The position numbers and the translations under genes were made by a program. From Lamellibrachia luymesi (lineage: Eukaryota > Annelida > Polychaeta > Sabellida > Siboglinidae), in NCBI GenBank assembly GCA_009193005.1, contig SDWI01001588.1, positions 5,795-69,794 of the forward strand: DNA of 64,000 bases, written 5' to 3'. Every line of letters begins with the position of its first letter. Position 1 is the stretch's first letter. Of this stretch, positions 11,129 through 24,300 are shown piece by piece. Under the pieces are notes generated by a model. It was not told the DNA's origin. It ran no database searches and was given only the letters and a program-made list of their open reading frames with translations.

Positions 11129-14100
11129 TGACAGTTTGTTGTGGGTGTATGTTTGTGTCATCTTGACAGTGACAAAATGCTTTATTGTTGAGCATTTTGT
11201 TAACATGTGAGAGATGCATACATTTTAGCTTTTCATTATTCACAAGTAGCTAATGTATTACACGTTTATTCAAACATCCAACCTGACTCGTGTGTTTGTG
11301 CACATAAAAACAAACACGCACATATAGACGATATGTCATGAATTCAGTACTAGTTCTACCAGTTGTATCAACATATAGTTGATATCATAATAACTTCAGT
11401 AATATGGAACAAAGTTGAATTACCTTTCAGAATCCCATATTATGTAGCTTTTGTGGCCCTCTAGGCCACTGCTCCAGAATCAAACTGAATAATACTGTTT
11501 TCAGATACAAAATTAGTGATATAGTTTAATGAAGCTAATTTTGAGAAGCTTTTGCTATTCAAACACAACTGCATATTTTGAACATATTTTCTGTAGTAAA
11601 CTTGGAAATAGTGCCATATGTAGTGTCAAAGCAGGATGTACAAGAAATGTAGCCAGCAGTAAAATGTCACATTGTATGTTTACTCGTAATTGAGCTTTTT
11701 GAAACATTCCATCAACACATTTTAAGTGCAACATCAACTTGAAAGTGTACTTTCTCGTTAGCAAACTTGTGTTTAGATTGCCAAGTTTTGGTTTATATTT
11801 AGACCATTTAGTAATCAGATCATGCAACATATTTATTCGTCAGATTGCGTAAGAGTGGTCTTGAGAGGTGTGGTATGTAAAGTTCACTGTCGTATTTTCT
11901 TTGCATACTAAATATGCTAAACATGGAATAACATTACAAATGTTTAAGTGCCATTGTGTATGCATGGAGATAGTAATAATTTAAATAATTAAATGACATG
12001 TTAAATTATTAATAAACCAGATGTACAAATTGTATATTATATATATATATATATATTATATTATATTGATGTAAGGCCCCAGCAAGGGCTATGGATCCAT
12101 GGATAAGCATTTGAAAGACATGCAAAGCTACATGACTGGTGTCCCAGTTTCTTATCAAGAAATGTCTTTGGACCATAATCCTCAGCCAATTTGTGTTATA
12201 AAAGTAGTTTTATGCAGTCTGCTTAGTGTGGGAATTAATGTTGAGCTTTGGCCAAACAATTATTAATAATGGTTTATGTGTGTGAAATATAGAGTAACAA
12301 CTACTACACTTACATTACAATATAGAGTGATAACTACTACACTTACATTACAATATAGATTAATAACTTACGTTACACGACGCACCATAATTTGTCAGTT
12401 GTTGGTGAATCCAAATAGTGTTCTCCTCCGGACTTCATTTCCAGGCATGCAAAATCATGTTGTCAGCTGCCCAGGTGGTTCAGCCAGCCTCCATGCTTGT
12501 CCTAGCAATGATTCACATTGTAGGCTTATTAGGTCTGTGGCCCAGTAAGTGGTCATTGCCTATGCAGGCTAATGTCTTCACAGTCACACAACTCCTATCA
12601 TTGTCATGTCCTGGTGGCCAGTATACTGACCTAGGCTGTGTCCTCGTCTTCGGTTGCCCCTGACAACGTGCTCACGTTGTGCGGTGGCGCAGTTCTATTG
12701 ATTGTTCACCGAACTGTGCGCGAGTGAAAAAAAGCGGATCTACCGATGCAGTGTGGGACAGATGTGTCCATTGTTTGGTCAGGCAAACCTCTCCTGCTTG
12801 GTGTTTACTGATGCTGGACACTTTGTGCTACTGGTAAGGTTAAGTTTTCTCTTGTGCAACGAAACTGCACATATTTGCGATATCTGATTGTGTGGGTTTA
12901 CGTCTGTATTGTTAACATATTGGGATAGGCGTTGATTTATGTCAGAGCTATCATCATCTGGATGTGGTGGTTTTTCTTGAGTGAGTTCATTGGCAGTCAA
13001 GACACAGCAAAGGCTGTATTCATTGGGTTCTGCGGTCAAGTAGACATTGTTCTCAGTCAGAAATAACATGGCGTTATGCTGATGTATACATGAATCCTGG
13101 TGTGACTCAGATGATTGTACCATAGGTGCTGTTACATGTATTCATGTGTGATTGTCACAAGACAAGGAATACTTGCATGTGTCATTGTTTTCTGGCATGT
13201 CTTACTTTGGGACAGAAATTGTAGGACAAAAAACTTTAAACCTGATTTCTGGAATATATGTAAGGTAATTTAATAAGGGGTTGGTTAACCACCACTATTG
13301 GTTGCCCCATTCATTTATCCTTTCTCATTACCCCCTCGTAAAAAATTAACCCTTCTTAGGTCCATGGGAGAAAAACCCTCTTGTCCAGTTGTGTTTTGGG
13401 AGTGGTGAGAAGGGTGGGGTATGTAAACACAGGCATCAGGCTTGGTTCTTACCATAAGCCTCTGCATAATTTAACTTACTGACAATCTGTTAAGCAAAGC
13501 TCCATTCACATACCAACCTGTCAACTTTGCAACTCTATTAACTGTAATGCTCACACTAAGTTACCCTGGGGTATGACCTTTGGGCTTGGAGTCATGACCT
13601 GGTGCTGCAGACAGATTAACATAAAACAAAATATGGACTGGAGAATATTTTAGACTACATGCTTAACACCTGACAGTGACACTCCAATAATAGTAGGTGC
13701 ACTGGACTAGTCCTGGCTACATTTAATTAAGTTTGCAAGAGTTGCTTAATGACGTTTAAAGGCCAGTGAAGTCCACAGATTTTACAGTGACGCAATTTTA
13801 GAGGCAACTGTTTCTATGCATTTTTGAATTCATAATAATAACGTGTATGATTAGGCTCACTGCCTATCACAACTAGACAGTGGGGATTACAGCTTGTGTG
13901 CCAAATGGTTCATATTAACTTGCCATGTATGTCTAAGCTGCTGTCAGTAGGCAACGTACATTAATACATGATAAGCTATGAAGGATAAATGAGCCTGGGA
14001 TCCTCTGCTGATGCTACAGCAGTGACATTAGACCAGGACATAGCACACAGGCATGTCAAGGAATGGAAGTATGCAATGTGTTCTGTAAGTACTGCAGTGT

Positions 14101-17100
14101 GGTTCAATGTTGGTTGGCCCAATATATCATTCTTGGGTCTGTTTTTTGTTATTTATTAGTTGGCATGTGTAATACAGAATTGATTCACCTATGACTAAAT
14201 TTCATTGCAGGACGTTTAGGCAGCATCGCAGCGACTATTGAATCTGTCCAATGTTAAAAAGTTGCTGTTTTATCAGTTGGCATGTAGTTGGCATGTAATT
14301 GGCATGTAGTTCAGTGTCCATATTATTGAGTTGCTATTGCTCATCATATATTTATTTTTGGACAGATATTACATGAAAAGATGTGTGGGTATTCCCTCAG
14401 GGGTCACGGTGAGAGGCACATCTTTTTAATGAAAAAAGAGAGATTTGTATGGTCAGTTAGATGTATTCGGATATTCTTTTAAAAACGTGGGAGTAAGGAC
14501 CGAGGCATTGAAATTCGGACATTCTTGCATCTTGCTGTTAGTGTTAGCTAACAGTCAGGACATTGGACTTGAGATTGCAGTTGTAAACATAACACCTACA
14601 AAGTTAATGGCTTAAGCTCTGTGTGTCTACACATTAGTGATGTTTGTCCAGTCTGTATTCAGGGTTAGCTGGTGTGTAGGTCATCAACTGGCCATTACTA
14701 AGCAATTCTTTTCAGTTCTAATTAAGTCAACACTGGATTTTCTCTTCACTACCAAATTCTCGTAATTGTGGGATTCCTCAGAAAAACTGACCTGTGCAAT
14801 AAAATGGAAAAATGACTTAATCTTTGAATGTGGTTTACATTGAACTACAACTTTTTTTATATAGTATTAAACATTTTTGTGGTGATGTTCTTAGTCTTAC
14901 TTGTATAAATGAATATATTTAAAGTTGTTTTTAGAATTTTTAGTATATTTAATTTTGTTAGCAGTTTCATGATAATTTTCTTACTTTTGTTTGTATTATT
15001 AATTATATTTAAAGTAGTGTTACAGAATATTTTAACACATTTATTTTGTTTGCATTTCTTTTTTATGTTTATCATTTGTGTAGACTACTTTTAGTATAAT
15101 GATTATCTTAGCAACTTATGGCCTGTAAAATACTACTATGTAGGTAAAGCGCCTGAGAGCAATCTCGATTGATCGGTACTTTTAGTATTATTATTAACTA
15201 ATTTTTTATTTGTTATGATGATGATTTAATTTAATATTATAAGCATACTTTGCTGACCAAAGTTGAAGACTGTTAAATTTTGTGACCACATTTTTGGGTC
15301 TGTAATTACACAGTGTGCCTTATTTTATAATAGGTGTTTGTGATCTTGGTCGGTGAACCACCAAAATAAATCCTGCATCAGTGATTGTTTTTGTCCATTA
15401 TTTGATTCAAAACAGTGTGATAGCATCATTAGTATGCAGTGAGTCATATTATACTTCTGGGGCCATTTGTGACCTGTAATTGAGGTAGTACCAGGGGTGC
15501 TACAATAGGTAACCAGGGCTTTATATGTGCTCACTGATGTAGATAAAACGCAGGTGCATGTTGACACCTGTCCTCTCACCTGGGGCTGATGCTAACCTTG
15601 TCGCCCTCCAGCAGGGCTTCTCAACTCACCCCAAGTGAACAACAACAGTCAGATGGAATTAGTATGTATTTTTTAATCAGCTTGGGGTTCATTTCTCAAA
15701 GATGACGGAGATCTAGTTGTGTTAACCTCATCATGATCATGCAAATCTTGCTAAGTTTTATTCACGCACTTGCATTTAGCTTTTAAGTTGCAAGATACAA
15801 TCTATTTCTTGTGTTTTGTTTTACACATGGTTTCCACCAGGTATCTGTTGTGAACATTATGGTATGACAGGCTGAGTGTCTATAACATGTTAAACTATAA
15901 TCATCTGCAAAGTGGCTAGAAGTGGCATATTTAGGGGGGGGGAAGACACTGGGTCATAGCCCACACTTTGGCTTATATATAAAAAAAATGTATACACCCT
16001 TTGGCCCACTAGTGGTAGCAAGGTAAACTGTGACTTGGCTTGGTCACCCTACCCTGCCCCTTTGTGAAATCCTAGATATTATACTGCTGGTGGCTGGGAA
16101 TTTGTGTCATCTCTAAATCAGGGTCTGGCATTTTGTTGTACACAGGATGAGAGGTGGGAGGAGCCGGAGTCAGATAACCCTGTAGCTGGGTCAGGAAACT
16201 GGACATGGCTAAGTGGAGTAACAGCAGTGAGTCATTAAGATGACCAGTGTTGGGCAGTGACCAGTACAACCAGGAATGCATAATGTCCAGTCCAGTGATT
16301 GCTGCTTATTGGAGGTGTGGGAAGGAACTGGGTGTGAGTGGACCACATGATTAGGCAGTGGGGGGTGTGAGTGGGATCTGGGAATACACAGCCTTAGGGG
16401 TCAGCTCAAAATGTGGTAATCAATAAGGTTCTTGTGAGGAAATGGAATTCTTGTGTTTAATGTTTTGTGAGTGTTTAGTATGAATGTGAGATTAACTTTG
16501 ACAGTTCTGATACATCTGGTGCTGTGAATGGAGCAAGACATAATGTTTGTAGATAGAGCATGAGGCCCCTTCCCAGTAAGTCAACCAGGGGCTAGATGCC
16601 TGGGAAGATCCAAGCCAGAACTTGCATTTCTCAACAGCTGGGGTTTATTGAATGAGGTGGGGGTAGATCCAGGGTGATAAGGACAGTGACTTGGGTGAAT
16701 TAAAATAGAGTGTATGTGTGCACTGGTCACAAATAAGGATCTTCTGCCAACACATTCACCTGTGTTTGGGAAAGTCACATTGGAACTCATTGGTGCCGTA
16801 AAGACATTATATAAAGTATGACTTCTTTGAGTGCCTTGTCGTATATTCCTCTCCATCCTATAAAGTCCGTACTGATCCTCTTCACACCCTAGTTGGCCCA
16901 TAAAGCCACATAGTGCTTGCTAATAATGCCAGGTCATCCGCATTATCTAAGTCTTCCAGGATGATGTCAACATCCATCTGATGCCTCTCATTATGATCTT
17001 TGTTACTTCGTATTATCCAGTCAATGGTAATAATTTCTTGGCTCTCATTAGTTTCTTTGCAATCTGCTTCCATTCATCAGTTTCAAGTGTGTCGTCTCTT

Positions 17101-18173
17101 GTGATGTGTTTTGCTTTGTCTTTTTGTGGTTGTACACTTTTATGTACCAATTTGAACTCATGCTCAACTTTCCAGTACTTCACATGTATCACTTTGAGTG
17201 TACATTGAACTCTTGCACAATGTAAATTGCAATCACTGTTCCTTTTGTGTTAAGGTTTATCAGCCTGTATAAATTATTGTTATGTCTACTGTGTGCCCCT
17301 GTGACACTAGGGTGTCACAGTTTTAGATAACATGACCCTTTATTCACGGACAATTGTGCATAATTTGTTAATATTTGGAAACTGTTGGGGGTAGCCAGAC
17401 AGTGTTATCATGAGCCAGATTTGCAGGTCTTCTAGTGGATTTTGTTGCAGGAATTGTTTTATTGTGACCCAGTTGGATATGTTTGTGGATGCCAGACAGT
17501 TTTATCATTAGTCAGGTCTTCAGCTCTGCTTGTTACAGCAGTTGTGACCCTTGAAGTGCAGGATAAGATACTGACATCCCCAGATAGGGACATCCCCAGC
17601 TACGTCTGCATCAATCCTTTAGAAGTGCAGTAGAGTGGGGTGTTCATAGCATGTTGCACTGTCAAAAGAAATGTATTATCTTACCTGAATGAGCTGTGAT
17701 GGTGTCTATATATAATAAAGTAGTTTTTGACTATGTCTGTGCCCTTGTATCTCCATCAGTTTTGTCAGTTTTGCATTCATGGGGCTGAAATTGTGCAGGC
17801 GTGGGGGTGGTTCGTACAGTAAAAATTCAATATTTTCCCCTGGAGCTGGGGATGTTATGAAGAAAGTTATGTGGACGTTTGATGTAAATTACTTAGAACA
17901 AAAGTACGTGCAATTATTAGCAGTGCTATGGTTGTTTTTTATGATGGTTGCCAGTTAGGTGATCTATGTCAAACGTTGACATACGAACTCTACATGAAAC
18001 CAGCAGTTGTTGATGTTTTTGGGGGTGTGAATTTGTCACTGCCATGGCATTGCCCAAACAAAGTTTGATTGGGTAGTGCAATGAGTAACAAGCTCTCACA
18101 GTGGTCGCCTTTCTGTCATGTGCAATGCTGGGTAACTCAGCTAGTTATTTATAAAATGAATTTTGGTTTTTAG
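11129..18173. other. Long stretch without a supported gene
   Basis: Probably upstream or 5' intron of the adhesion gene. It contains an AT run at about 12030-12065 and three near-repeats of TATAGAGTAACAACTACTAC at 12285-12370. There is an AT-rich block open on both strands at 14840-15095 and a LINE/SINE tail-like AAAGCGCCTGAGAGCAATCT at about 15148. An internal near-duplication (AGCCAGACAGTGTTATCAT / TGCCAGACAGTTTTATCAT) lies at 17390-17530. None of the open frames shows recognisable protein similarity. Confidence 0.4.
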
Positions 18174-18237
18174 ATCACGAGAAGGAGACAAACGAGAGGA
18201 GACAAAGGGACAGTTTGAGAGAAGGTCAGAGGTCAGC
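18174..18237 (+). other. Probable 5' UTR part of exon 1
   Basis: A purine-rich leader follows an acceptor-like TTTTGGTTTTTAG and runs to the first ATG. It has no upstream ATG in its 64 bases. The start of this exon is inferred from the acceptor only. Confidence 0.4.
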
Positions 18238-18310
18238 ATGATGTCTGTAGGCAGCAGTCTGTGTGTCTGGCTGGTTCTGTTGGTCGGTGGGACCCAGTGC
18301 GCCCTTGACA
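18238..18310 (+). CDS. Exon 1: start and signal peptide
   Basis: Two adjacent ATG codons (18238 and 18241) open a frame with a hydrophobic core of the type LCVWLVLLVGGTQCA, a typical cleavable signal peptide. The exon ends after GAC A at a strong GTGAGT donor, in phase 1. Upstream, a pyrimidine-rich tract ends in TAG at 18171-18173. The 64 bases from 18174 are therefore probably 5' UTR of the same exon, which implies at least one more non-coding exon upstream. Confidence 0.8.
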
Positions 18311-21300
18311 GTGAGTATCTGTGATCATTCTAAAAAAACGTTTCCTACCATGTGGTACTCGTTATGCATTGTTGTGATAATTGTCTTGCTATTTCAGGCG
18401 GGGCCGGTTGCGCATAGTGTCAGACCCCAGCCCATGACTCTTTTAAGACATGTCATGGATATCCTGTGAGTTGGGCAGGAAATTGAGAAATGCTGATTAC
18501 ACTTTGACGTTCTATATTGGTGTGTGCTTCAATGAGCTGGCAAAGAGAGAACATGCCAAGGTGTTGCTGTTGTGTTAACACTTTCCATGTCTCCCAGGTG
18601 ATTACATGCCTGCTGATGTTGTCTTTCATTCTTCCTACCTGTCACCAACCAGTGTCACGGCCTGTTTGGTTGCACTGAGGACATGACAGAAATAGGTGAC
18701 ATGTGTAGGTGACATTGCCAGGGCGATCACATTCCCTTCTGTAGTTTGGTATTATTTTCTGTGATGATATCTAGGCAGAGGGAGACACTGAAATGTGACA
18801 CCTGTCATGCCATGAATACAGTTTAATTTGTGCTGAACCTTCATGCATGTAGGGCAACAAGATGGATCTCTATACTAACTGATTCTGCCCCCACAAAGCA
18901 AGCTGGTCATACTGTGGTTTATGTAACAAGATTTCTTGTATACTTGATAATGATCAGGTGTTATAAGCTTAGAAGGTGAAGTGGGGACTTATCTTGTACA
19001 GTTGCCCCCTTTAGTGGTGTCTTGTAAGGCTGTTTGTATGTGGCTTATTGAGTCAGAGATCCAGGGTCATTCAAGATAAACATGTTCACTGGACCGTGGC
19101 AACATTCAGCGAACCATTACTGCTGTGCATAGGCAGTCCAAAAAGTTTGATGTTGTCCGGCCTTGTTGGAGTTGTCAGGAGTTTGTAATGACACCATTGC
19201 TAGCGGTCATCTGTTGAACTAGGTGATTCATTGTGGACAGTAAACCCTTGAAGATGGAAGTCCAGTAAACAAGGTCTGATATGACACTGGCTTGAGTCAT
19301 AACATGGAGAAAATGTCAAGAAGAGAAAATAGAAAAGGCCACATTCATCACAGGTCTGACCTGACATTGATGACATGTCAAGTATTTGTTAGGCCTGACC
19401 TCATCGATATGTCAGATGTGAACTGTTGGTCTTGATTCACCTCTGTGGCAAGTCAAATATTATATTGAGTATTTCCAAATGATGGCTTTAGAACAAGACA
19501 GCTAATCAGCTGCATAGCAACAGATGCATAGCTAGCAACCCTTCATTGCATCTGTAAAGTAGTTGCAGGAATACTGTTATGGTGTTCAGTGTTCCTGAGC
19601 AATGTCTCAATCCTTGTAGCACTGCAAGGAACAAGATAATGGAAGAGATCTGTGAAACAATTTCAGAAAGAGAGGAAATCCCAGCCATAGAGAACTCTCT
19701 GGTTTGAGAAGTGATTAGTTCTCGCCAGATGTAAGAAAGCTTTGTCTTGTGACAGTACTCATATAACATTAATGAATTAGCAGCGTTTATTGTTACGCCA
19801 AGAGCAAATTGCCTGCTTAATGGCTAATCAAAGTGCTATCAGTCTAGCTGCATTCTGCCTTGTATCAGTGTCCTTATGTCTAGGGGTTAAATGCTGTTAC
19901 TCCAGACACAGCACTGTGCATAAATAATGCATTTTGGCAATGGTTTGTGAGTCTACCTGGTCGTGGTGTGTGCTACAGTCAGATAGAATGTCTACGGGAT
20001 TGGGATGGAGCTCCTAAGTATACCCATTGAAGGATAGTCCACTTTTGATGCAGCTCTTGCAGGTTCTGATATTGCAAGGGTCATCGCCATAGTTACAGAT
20101 TGCCGGCTCCAGCATTCCGTGCCACATCATTTGTGCTTGCAAAAGCATGCTGAAATGCATGCTGAATTATTGAATATTTTCATTGATTCTCTCCGTGAGA
20201 ACCCAGTCCCCCACAGATGTCAGCACGCTGTTATGATATCTAACTGCCGTAGACGTGCCTGCGTTCGTCCAGGGATGGGTGGATCAATTGTTTTCATCAG
20301 TGGGACGGTTCAGAACTGAATCCTGGGTGTGCAACCATCTGAAATGTTTGATTGGAATGTTATCTCGTGATGGAGGGCAGGGATGTCTCAGCATGTGGAT
20401 GATGACGGTCCAGCCTGCCAACATTGCTGTCATGTTGTTTGTTCCTAGGACCAGCAGTGAATGGATACTGCTGAAATGTTAGCATGAAATTGCATCTGTT
20501 CATATGCGTACATTATTACTGATTAAAATCGTGCGATTCCATGCTGGACGCACAATGATTCCAACATGATTTAGTCATATTTAATTTGTGTTTACAATAA
20601 CATCTTATATGCGTTTATTTTAATGTTTTCTCTGTTGGCATTTTTGGATAAATATTGTCAAACTTGATGTAATGTGTCTAATGCAGTATGACGTGTCTTA
20701 GTTGCATTATATGATATATTTTTATATCGTTATTCACATGTTCTTTATACAGCTTAATTCTGTAGTTGAATAATGAATAATTTTGCTGAAACATTCAGAC
20801 GGTTGTTAAAGTCCTCTCCTCAACTCAGTCTTTGCTCACCTTGTTTCCGATTCATTTAACGAAAAATCGAACCTGTCTAGTATCTTCTACGACATGCTGG
20901 CTAGTTTGTGCAAATTCATGTATTATTTAATTTTGATGAAATCATCGGACAAACAACTGTGAAATTATTTTTGACTGAATCCAGTCACAGTTCAGTCAGA
21001 AAGACAATAGTGATCTGACTCTATATACTGCGACATCTGGTGTATTCACACTTTTGCAAGTTACCCGAGCCAGTGATCAAAGTCCATTCTTTTGACTATT
21101 TTAGCAAAATGTATGCATCTTTTATTAAACCAACAGCACACATTTCATACACTGTTCACACACTACAGACTTAAATATCAGCAAACCTGATTTGCGATGG
21201 GCTCAATGGTATGAGGAGGGAGCTTTAAAGGGAAACAAAAGTCTTGGTTTTGGGCTTATGCACCAGTAAGAGTTACTGAAACATAACCATCTGCAACTAC

Positions 21301-24300
21301 ATTTAAGAATATCATGCCAGTGAGTGGTTTACTAGGAAATCTTGTTGAACATACAGCATCTCAATTTCGTGGTCCATAACCATATTTCACGAGCGTGGGT
21401 AGTCTAGCAAAATTTGCTCGCTAAATAAAAATATTTGCATACACTTTTTCCTATACTTGCCAATAGGATATGGCCATGCTGTTTGCATACAAACTCAAGT
21501 TATGTTATATATATTGACCTTTGTTTACTAAACTAGTCCTCTTTACAACGAAATAGCACATTTGTTTGAGACTTTGCATTGGTTCTGTGTATGCCAGCCT
21601 CACTTGTAGTCTAGGTTACCCAGTTTTAATAGTGCTAAGCGTACACTTATCGGTTGCGCTGATTAACATGTCAGTGCTCAGTTAACCGGGGAAATGACTG
21701 GAGTCTCCCACTTTTAGAACACATTCTGAGTAAACCAGTGGCGTGATATTCTTGATTTTAGTTGCACATGGTTAGTTTTTATTATCTCTTTTAGGTGCAT
21801 AGCCTCAAAACCATGTCTTTTGTTTCGCAGTAAGTCTTCATGACCGATGTGTGTATATAGTTTGTGTGTGTGTTTGTTTTCAGAGATGGAAAAACCGTGT
21901 AAGTGGCCACTGACCATATGTAGATATATATCCATGTGCATTTTTACTTGAAGCAGTTTAAGGATGGCTTCTTCTAATGGCAGTGTTTCTATGTCGTCTG
22001 CTTTTTGTGCATACATAAATTGGTGCTGCTCCAAATGTGTGATCGTTTCTGTTAATTAGTCTTCACTAGAGTTAGCGTGTTCTTAAATAACCTTTGTCAT
22101 AGGTTTCATGGAACCGAAATATAACTGGGCTGAGAGAATTATGCTAGCGTGAGTAACCATCTCAATAATACTCATGGCTGAGGGTTTATGTGAAAGGAAA
22201 ACAATTATGACTTGTTATTATTTAACGTACATTACAAATTTGGAACGGCACTTCATCCACAAGCTAATTGTTACTGTGCTGATCAATGCATGGTATTACT
22301 GTTAACTGAACTGAATTGCCTTGTACTTGGCATTTCTTTCTTTTGTGTGTACTGTCTATATTATATTGCTACAAGCTGGGTTTACACGAGGCGATATTGT
22401 CACTGCGACAAGGCGACAATGGCTATATCATTAGAAAAGGGCAAGGCCAGTTCATATTGCACATGACATCTTTCCAAAATAGGACCAGTTCTGTTTCCTG
22501 TGACTTACAGTTTACATGGAATGATCAAGCTGGTGCCAATCAACTGCGTAGTCTGCATTGGTGCGTCATTATGTGGTGATATCTTCTCAAGTAAACCCAG
22601 CCTTACTGGCACATAATGAAATAAGAGAGCCTTGTTTATTTCACAGTGCAGCGTGTTTGTCTGGCCTTATGTTTGCTTGAAATGGGAGAATCACAGCGAC
22701 TGAATGCGTATTGTTGGTTGGCCAACTTAAGTTTGTATATTTTTGCTGTTGCTGTTTAATCCTGCTCATACAGTGAAGTCAATTGTGACAACAAACACAC
22801 ATGTCATTTGCTTTAATAATTGTTATACAAAACCAAAATAGTGCACATTACATGGTGAGCCATGAAGTGTTGTTTATCATGATGAAGCATCAGGCCATAA
22901 TGACAGACTGGTGTATTCTACAGTCCCAGCAACGAAAATGCTTTCAGTTGGCCTGGTTTAAAAAACGTAGCATCCAGTCATTAGGCACAGTCAAGATAAC
23001 AGTGTCCCAATTGATGGATTCCCAACATATCACCATATCGTTCCTGCGTACAGTTCCAAATACTCAGTCTGAGTGTAGTTCCTAACACTCGGTCTGAGTG
23101 TCTTAAAAAAACAAAATCACAAAATGGAATCGGTGAACAGAAAAGTATCTAGCACAGATGGAAATCCATACAATAACACTTGTCAAATTGGTGAATATAA
23201 TCTAGGCTTTTATTATTTTGTATTAGTATTTAGGCCAACTCACTTGGCCTTTGCATTGGGCATGTCACATGACCAAGGTCATGCGACATGCTCGTAGCAA
23301 AGTCGACACAAGCTAGAGAGGGACTGGTGGGAGCTCCTGGCCAGGGTTGTTTGATTTAAATCATTGATTTAAAATCATGATTTAAATCACTCAAAAAAAT
23401 ATAAAAATCTTTGATTTATGATGTTTTTTATTTCGGATTATTTTAATCGCTGATTTATATGAATTTAACACAAATAATTGTTTACAAGCGTCAAGATCAA
23501 CAAAGTTTTGTATGTTTTTTAATACAAAAGCACAATGTGTGCACACTTGTGTAGTTGTATTGTCACCAGATAGCCTGATAGTCAAATATTTTATGACATT
23601 GTGTATGTTTGAGCTATTCCGTTTCTGAATGTAGTGAAGCCACACAAATTTGTCTTCAAGAGGAAGTATCTTTTCAAGTCAGAAGCCCTGAGTTAAAGTC
23701 CACTTAGAGCTTGTGCTAGTTGTTACCAATTTAGTATGTTGACTCAAGTGACACAATTTTTGTGACAATTGTTTAATACTGTACCAGTTTGCAGTCTGGT
23801 TGGAGACCCATAGAGTACACAGAGCCCTGGACAGGTGCTAATCCACCCTCTCAGCAAACAATAATTAGCATTGCTACAGCCACAGACACACAGCATGCTT
23901 TCCTTTCCAAGACAGATTATGCAACTACAGGGATGAGGCCTTGTGGACATTGCCTGTCTTTATTTAAACAAAAATCAAGTACCCTCTGTTAAGACAAGTA
24001 CCCAAATCGATTTGAATAGAACACATTTGAAAGAGTTTATAAATATAAACATCTAAATATAAATGTTGATATACCAGATTTCAAACAAATCAAATAAAAA
24101 AAAATACGATTTAAATAAAAAAATATGATTTTTTTTATTTAAAAAAAATCATTATGTTTTTCAACCCTGCTCCTGGCTGACGAAGACTGAGTGGGATGGC
24201 CAAAATTATTTCTTGAGAGTGTAGTCCATGGGAAATATCACATAAGCCGGAACATCAATCCATAAAGATATGTGTTGTTAGTACAGACACTTACGGCTCC

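Noticed and set aside
14840..15095. Open frames on both strands in an AT-rich block
   Set aside because: They are lysine/asparagine- or phenylalanine/isoleucine-rich by composition alone, with no domain or splice context.
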